DNA of 64,000 nt, taken from Gimibacter soli. GTDB lineage: Bacteria > Pseudomonadota > Alphaproteobacteria > Sphingomonadales > Kordiimonadaceae. The notes under the pieces were generated by a model that saw only the letters and a list, made by a program, of their open reading frames with translations, was not told the DNA's origin and ran no database searches. Every line of letters starts with the position of its first letter. Positions within the stretch are counted from its first letter, which is position 1. Positions 60,042 to 64,000 of the stretch are shown here, one piece after another. Both the position numbers and the translations under genes were made by a program. Where the stretch lies: contig NZ_CP116805.1 in assembly GCF_028463845.1 (NCBI RefSeq), forward strand, positions 2,232,001 through 2,296,000, written 5' to 3'.

Positions 60042-61364
60042 ATGACGACGCCTTCGAAAATCGACAGCAACCCGACTGTGTGGGACAGCAAGGAAATGCA
60101 GCAGCGCACCGCGCGCCGCTACCGGCAGGAACGCATTTTCCGCGCCGCCGGCCTTGGCGCAGTCGCTGTTTCCGCGCTCTTCCTTGTCGTGCTGCTCAGC
60201 AACATCATCAGCCAGGGCACTGGCGGCTTCTTCCAGACCTATATCGAAACGGAAATCGAGCTTCCCGTAAAGGTGCTGGGCGACCCGCGCACCATGACGC
60301 CGGAGGAATTCGCCAATTCCGTGCGCCGCGCCAACATGCTGGGCCTTGTTGCCAAGTCGCTTGAGGAAACCTTCCCTGACGTGACAAGCCGCAACGAGAA
60401 GCGGGCACTGTTGAAGATCTACAGCACCGGTGTGCGCGGCCAACTGGCGCAGTTTGTGACCGAAAACCCCGATGTTATTGGCACGCGCCAGACGCTCTGG
60501 CTGCTTGCCTCCGACGATATCGACCAGGTTGTGAAGGGTAATATCGATACGGAAACCGACGAAAGCGACCGCCGCGTTTCGGACCGCGAGCTTGCCTGGC
60601 TGCAGACGCTTGAAGATGCCGGTCGTGTGGATGTGAAATTCCACACCACCTTCCTCACCTCCGGTGACAGCCGCAACCCGGAAATGGCTGGCGTGTGGGG
60701 TGCAGTTGTAGGCTCGGCGCTCACGCTGTTTGTTACCCTGATCCTCGCCTTCCCGGTCGGCGTGCTGTCTGCGATCTACCTCGAGGAATTCGCGCCGCAG
60801 AACCGCTTCACCGATTTCCTTGAAATCAACATCAACAATCTCGCGGCGGTTCCGTCTATCGTGTTCGGCCTTTTGGGCCTTGCCGTCTTCATTGGCACCA
60901 TGCACCTGCCGCGCTCGGCGCCGCTTGTGGGTGGTTTCACCCTCGCGCTGATGACTCTGCCGACGATCATCATCGCCAGCCGCGCCGCCATCAAGGCCGT
61001 GCCGCCATCAATCCGTGATGCGGCCCGCGGGCTTGGCGCCTCGCCAATGCAGGTGATTTTCCACCATGTGCTGCCGCTTGCGATGCCCGGCATCCTGACC
61101 GGCACCATCATCGGCATGGCGCAGGCGCTGGGTGAAACCGCGCCGCTCCTGATGATCGGCATGGTCGCCTTCATCGTTGATATTCCGTCCGGCATCACTG
61201 GTGCCGCGACCGCCCTGCCTGTGCAAGTCTATCTCTGGGCCGACAGCCCAGAGCGGGCTTTTGCCGAAAAAACTTCAGCCGCCATCATGGTACTGTTGTT
61301 TTTCCTTATCATGATGAATGCGGTAGCCATCAAACTGCGTCAGAAATTTGAACGGAAATGGTAA
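60042..61364 (+). CDS. pstA: Phosphate ABC transporter permease PstA
   Basis: A 440-residue permease. After the first membrane helix a large periplasmic insertion ([21 protein letters not shown] to about residue 210) corresponds to the DUF3333 domain of alphaproteobacterial PstA. The C-terminal half has the transport core ([43 protein letters not shown]). It starts 10 bp after pstC and shares bases with the pstB start. Confidence 0.94.
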   Translation: MTTPSKIDSNPTVWDSKEMQQRTARRYRQERIFRAAGLGAVAVSALFLVVLLSNIISQGTGGFFQTYIETEIELPVKVLGDPRTMTPEEFANSVRRANMLGLVAKSLEETFPDVTSRNEKRALLKIYSTGVRGQLAQFVTENPDVIGTRQTLWLLASDDIDQVVKGNIDTETDESDRRVSDRELAWLQTLEDAGRVDVKFHTTFLTSGDSRNPEMAGVWGAVVGSALTLFVTLILAFPVGVLSAIYLEEFAPQNRFTDFLEININNLAAVPSIVFGLLGLAVFIGTMHLPRSAPLVGGFTLALMTLPTIIIASRAAIKAVPPSIRDAARGLGASPMQVIFHHVLPLAMPGILTGTIIGMAQALGETAPLLMIGMVAFIVDIPSGITGAATALPVQVYLWADSPERAFAEKTSAAIMVLLFFLIMMNAVAIKLRQKFERKW

Positions 61365-62188
61365 TGTCCGCTATGCCTGATCAACTGTCCCGGATGACCG
61401 AAGCGATGCCTGAAGTGACCCAAACCACCCGTACCCCGAAAATGGCCGCAAGGGACGTCCATGTCTATTATGGCGAAACCCATGCCGTGAAGGGCGTGAA
61501 CCTTGACCTGCACCAGGACGAGGTCACCGCGCTCATCGGCCCGTCGGGTTGCGGCAAATCCACCTTCCTGCGGTGCCTCAATCGCATGAACGATACTGTT
61601 GCCACTTGCCGCGTCGAAGGTTCGATCACGCTCGATGGCAAGGATATCTACGATAACAAGATCGATGTGGTGCAGCTGCGTGCCCGTGTCGGCATGGTGT
61701 TCCAGAAGCCGAACCCCTTCCCGAAATCGATCTATGAAAACGTCGCTTACGGCCCGCGGATCCACGGCCTTGCCGAGACCCGGCTGGATCTAGACGAAAT
61801 CGTCGCCACGAGCCTTGAAAAGGCCGGCCTCTGGAACGAGGTGAAGGACCGCCTCGACACGCCCGGCACCGCGCTTTCAGGTGGCCAGCAGCAGCGTCTT
61901 TGCATCGCCCGCGCCATTGCCGTGAACCCTGAAGTGATCCTGATGGACGAGCCCTGCTCGGCGCTTGATCCGATTGCGACTGCCCGCGTTGAAGCCCTCA
62001 TCGAGGAACTCAAGGGCCGCTACGCCATCGCCATCGTCACCCACAGCATGCAGCAGGCCGCCCGTATTTCACAGAAGACCGCCTTCTTCCACCTCGGCAA
62101 CCTTGTCGAGATGGGCGAAACGACGCAAATCTTCACCACCCCGCGCGAGGAACGTACGCGTGACTATATCACTGGCCGGTTCGGCTAA
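61364..62188 (+). CDS. pstB: Phosphate ABC transporter ATP-binding protein PstB
   Basis: A 274-residue ABC ATPase. Walker A is [20 protein letters not shown], the signature [15 protein letters not shown], Walker [14 protein letters not shown] and the H-loop IVTHSMQQ. The cysteine in the D-loop region (PCSALDP) is typical of PstB. The start is taken at the ATG that shares one base with the pstA stop (TAATG); an in-frame ATG at 61358 and another at 61373 are possible. Confidence 0.95.
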   Translation: MSAMPDQLSRMTEAMPEVTQTTRTPKMAARDVHVYYGETHAVKGVNLDLHQDEVTALIGPSGCGKSTFLRCLNRMNDTVATCRVEGSITLDGKDIYDNKIDVVQLRARVGMVFQKPNPFPKSIYENVAYGPRIHGLAETRLDLDEIVATSLEKAGLWNEVKDRLDTPGTALSGGQQQRLCIARAIAVNPEVILMDEPCSALDPIATARVEALIEELKGRYAIAIVTHSMQQAARISQKTAFFHLGNLVEMGETTQIFTTPREERTRDYITGRFG

Positions 62189-62208
62189 GGACGGGTGAGG
62201 GAAAAACC

Positions 62209-62922
62209 ATGGAACATATTGTGAAGTCTTACGACGCGGAAATTCGTGAACTCCGGAGCCTGATCAGCCGCATGGGTGGCCTTGTGGAAGATCAGCTTTC
62301 CGCCGCCATCACCGCGCTTTCCGAATATGATGTCGAACTGGCTGCCAAGGTGAAAGCCGGCGACCGCCAGATTGATGACCTGGAAATCCAGGTGGAAAAC
62401 ACGGCTGTATCGATCTTCGCCCGCCGCGCGCCGGTGGCCGATGACCTGCGCGAAATCATTTCCAGCCTGAAGATGTCGGCGGTGTTAGAGCGCGCCGGTG
62501 ACTATGCCAAAAACATCGCCAAGCGGACCATTGCCATCGCACAGGAACGCCCGGTCGGCTTCCCGCCGACCATCGTGCAGATGAGCGAGCTTGCCGCTAC
62601 CATGCTGCGCGACGTGATGGATGCCTATGTGCGCCACAATGCCGATGCTGCCATGGATGTGTGGTACCGCGACGAACAGCTCGACAACCTGCATAACACC
62701 GCCTACCGGCAATTGATCGCCCGGATGGTGGAAATGCCGGATCATATCAACACCTGGACCCACCTTCTGATGATTGCGAAAAATCTGGAACGCATCGGCG
62801 ACCAGACAACCAATCTGGCGGAACAGATCTATTACAGCGTCAAAGGCACGATCCTTGAGGATACGCGCCCCAAGCATGACCTGACGAGCTCGGCAACGTC
62901 CGGGCCGGACGCCAGCGCCTGA
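62209..62922 (+). CDS. phoU: Phosphate transport system regulator PhoU
   Basis: A 237-residue all-helical protein of two PhoU repeats. Metal-binding signatures are visible (DLREIISSLKMSAVLERAGDYAKNIAKR and THLLMIAKNLERIGDQTTNLAEQI). It links the Pst transporter to PhoR and keeps the regulon off when phosphate is plentiful. It starts 20 bp after pstB. Confidence 0.95.
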   Translation: MEHIVKSYDAEIRELRSLISRMGGLVEDQLSAAITALSEYDVELAAKVKAGDRQIDDLEIQVENTAVSIFARRAPVADDLREIISSLKMSAVLERAGDYAKNIAKRTIAIAQERPVGFPPTIVQMSELAATMLRDVMDAYVRHNADAAMDVWYRDEQLDNLHNTAYRQLIARMVEMPDHINTWTHLLMIAKNLERIGDQTTNLAEQIYYSVKGTILEDTRPKHDLTSSATSGPDASA

Positions 62923-62936
62923 AATGGAGTGAAAGC

Positions 62937-63632
62937 TTGAAGACGAAGATCCTGCTTATCGAGGACGACGAGAATATCTCGGAACTCGTGAAATATAACC
63001 TGACCCGCGCCGAATTTTCCGTGATCACGGCGGCGGACGGGGAAGAAGGCCTGCTGCTCGCCACCGAAGAATCGCCCGACCTGATCCTTCTGGACTGGAT
63101 GCTGCCCAATCTTTCGGGCCTTGAAATCTGCCGCCGGCTGCGCCGTAACAACAGCACGGCCCATACCCCGATCCTGATGCTGACGGCGCGTGCTGACGAG
63201 CCCGACCGTATCCGGGGCCTGGAGACCGGGGCGGACGATTACATCACCAAGCCTTTCTCGCCGAAGGAACTGGTGGCCCGCATCCAGGCTGTCCTGCGCC
63301 GGGTGCGCCCGGCATTGGCGGCCGAGCAGCTCCGGTTCAAGGACATCATCCTTGATAACGTGTCCCATCAGGTGACCCGCGCCGAAAAGCCGGTGCATCT
63401 GGGGCCGACCGAATATCGGCTGCTGCGGCACTTCATGGAAAACCCGGGCCGCGTCTTCAGCCGCGAACAGCTTCTGGACTCGGTCTGGGGCTATGACGTG
63501 TATGTGGAGCCGCGCACCGTGGACGTCCACATCCGCCGCCTGCGCAAGGCCATCAACGGCGACACGCTGCCGGATTATATCCGCACCGTCCGTTCGGCCG
63601 GTTACGCCCTCGACACCACGAACGCGATCTGA
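62937..63632 (+). CDS. phoB: Phosphate regulon response regulator PhoB
   Basis: A 231-residue OmpR-type regulator. The receiver has the acidic pair Asp10/Asp11, the phosphorylated Asp53 in LILLDWMLPNLSG and the lysine in YITKPFSPKEL. The winged helix shows GPTEYRLLRHFMENPG and YVEPRTVDVHIRRLRKAI. The start codon is TTG at 62937 with GGAGTGAAAGC upstream. It probably binds the Pho boxes before phoR and pstS. It is the last gene of the locus and converges on cobT with a 3-bp gap. Confidence 0.95.
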   Translation: MKTKILLIEDDENISELVKYNLTRAEFSVITAADGEEGLLLATEESPDLILLDWMLPNLSGLEICRRLRRNNSTAHTPILMLTARADEPDRIRGLETGADDYITKPFSPKELVARIQAVLRRVRPALAAEQLRFKDIILDNVSHQVTRAEKPVHLGPTEYRLLRHFMENPGRVFSREQLLDSVWGYDVYVEPRTVDVHIRRLRKAINGDTLPDYIRTVRSAGYALDTTNAI

Positions 63633-63635
63633 CGA

Positions 63636-64000
63636 TCAGACAAGACTTGCCGCTGCGGCCAAAAGCCCAGCGGCAAGCGCAGCGTCGGCACCGGGGCCGG
63701 CCCCGCTCGCCTGCGACAAAAGCGGCGTCAGCCCCATACGGGCCGCCGCTTTTTCCATTTCCGGCGTCTCGGTGGCGGCAAGCCGGCAGTGGCTGATGGC
63801 CACTGGCGACAGGGCGTGAAGAACGGCTGCGGCGGCGAGGGCTGCTGCACCATCCAGCACCACCGCCAGCTTCTGCATGCGCGCTGCCAGAATGGCGCCC
63901 ACCAGCCCCGCGACCTCACGCCCGGCATAATGGCGGGCAAGCTCAAGCGGATCATCGCTCTCGTCTGCTTGCTCCAGTGCCGTCAGGAGGGCGGCTGCGT
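63636..64000 (-). CDS. cobT: Nicotinate-nucleotide-dimethylbenzimidazole phosphoribosyltransferase, C-terminal part
   Basis: The frame is open to the right edge, so only the last ~121 residues are present. They include the substrate-loop stretch HYAGREVAGLVGAILAARMQKLAVVLDGAAALAAAAVLHAL and a Gly/Ala-rich end (LLSQASGAGPGADAAL) as in CobT proteins. CobT activates the lower ligand base of cobalamin. This fits a cobalamin-using strain with methylmalonyl-CoA mutase. The N-terminus is outside the window. Confidence 0.85.
   Translation of the reverse strand, partial: AAALLTALEQADESDDPLELARHYAGREVAGLVGAILAARMQKLAVVLDGAAALAAAAVLHALSPVAISHCRLAATETPEMEKAAARMGLTPLLSQASGAGPGADAALAAGLLAAAASLV

Overview
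The window is a compact stretch of an alphaproteobacterial chromosome with high GC and high third-position GC. It carries almost only vertically inherited housekeeping genes. Three things point to Alphaproteobacteria: the gene orders lexA-comEC-gltX-gltA, mlaE-mlaF-radA-cvpA-purF, plsX-ihfA-merR-tRNA-Pro and glyA-nrdR-ribD-ribE-ribB-ribH-nusB-thiL; the C4-pathway 5-aminolevulinate synthase; and a MucR/Ros regulator with a ubiquinol-cytochrome c chaperone. A TonB-dependent receptor beside a TPR-sulfotransferase protein recalls marine Kordiimonas-, Hyphomonas- or sphingomonad-like lineages, but that finer placement is a guess. I see no phage, insertion sequence, CRISPR array or rRNA operon.

Layout. 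0-5.4 kb: the lexA 3' end, comEC, gltX (first copy) and gltA. 5.5-11 kb: fabZ, the TonB-dependent receptor, the TPR-sulfotransferase protein and a small conserved-looking ORF. 11.2-16.3 kb: parE, an alpha/beta hydrolase, a DEAD-box helicase and an enoyl-CoA hydratase. 16.4-22.4 kb: mlaE-mlaF-radA-cvpA, purF and an SDR. 22.4-28.3 kb, minus strand: tauE-like, mutA, mutB and meaB (propionyl/methylmalonyl-CoA catabolism using B12). 28.4-29.1 kb: an orphan anchored protein and tRNA-Pro(GGG). 29.2-33.2 kb: merR, ihfA, plsX, DUF177 and the cytochrome bc1 chaperone, divergent from bamE. The fabH gene expected between plsX and ihfA is absent. 33.3-43.3 kb: hppA, a FliL-like gene, thiL, nusB, the riboflavin genes, nrdR, glyA and rpiB. 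43.5-47.3 kb: a MucR-type regulator without zinc ligands, a small protein, hemA, a MarR regulator and hemB. 47.3-52.4 kb: the operon nadE-gltX2-cysS-trmJ. 52.4-52.8 kb: a gene-poor gap with a candidate small transcript. 52.8-55 kb: an RluA-type pseudouridine synthase, a dispersed palindromic repeat and a class II DAHP synthase. 55.2-63.6 kb: gph and the complete phosphate-starvation locus phoR-pstS-pstC-pstA-pstB-phoU-phoB, with Pho boxes before phoR and before pstS. 63.6 kb to the end: the 3' part of cobT.

How the parts fit together. Most of the window serves central metabolism and translation: the TCA cycle, riboflavin, heme, purine, one-carbon and NAD synthesis, and tRNA charging and modification. 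The Pst/Pho block is a self-contained sensing and uptake unit. The mut/meaB block needs adenosylcobalamin, and cobT at the right edge fits a cobalamin-using organism. No clearly new multigene system is present. The best leads are small: a roughly 300-nt candidate transcript with a 21-codon hydrophobic ORF (52.5-52.8 kb), the orphan gene at 28.5 kb with a perfect palindrome upstream, the zinc-less MucR homologue, the RibB protein with a dead GTP cyclohydrolase II domain, and the missing fabH.
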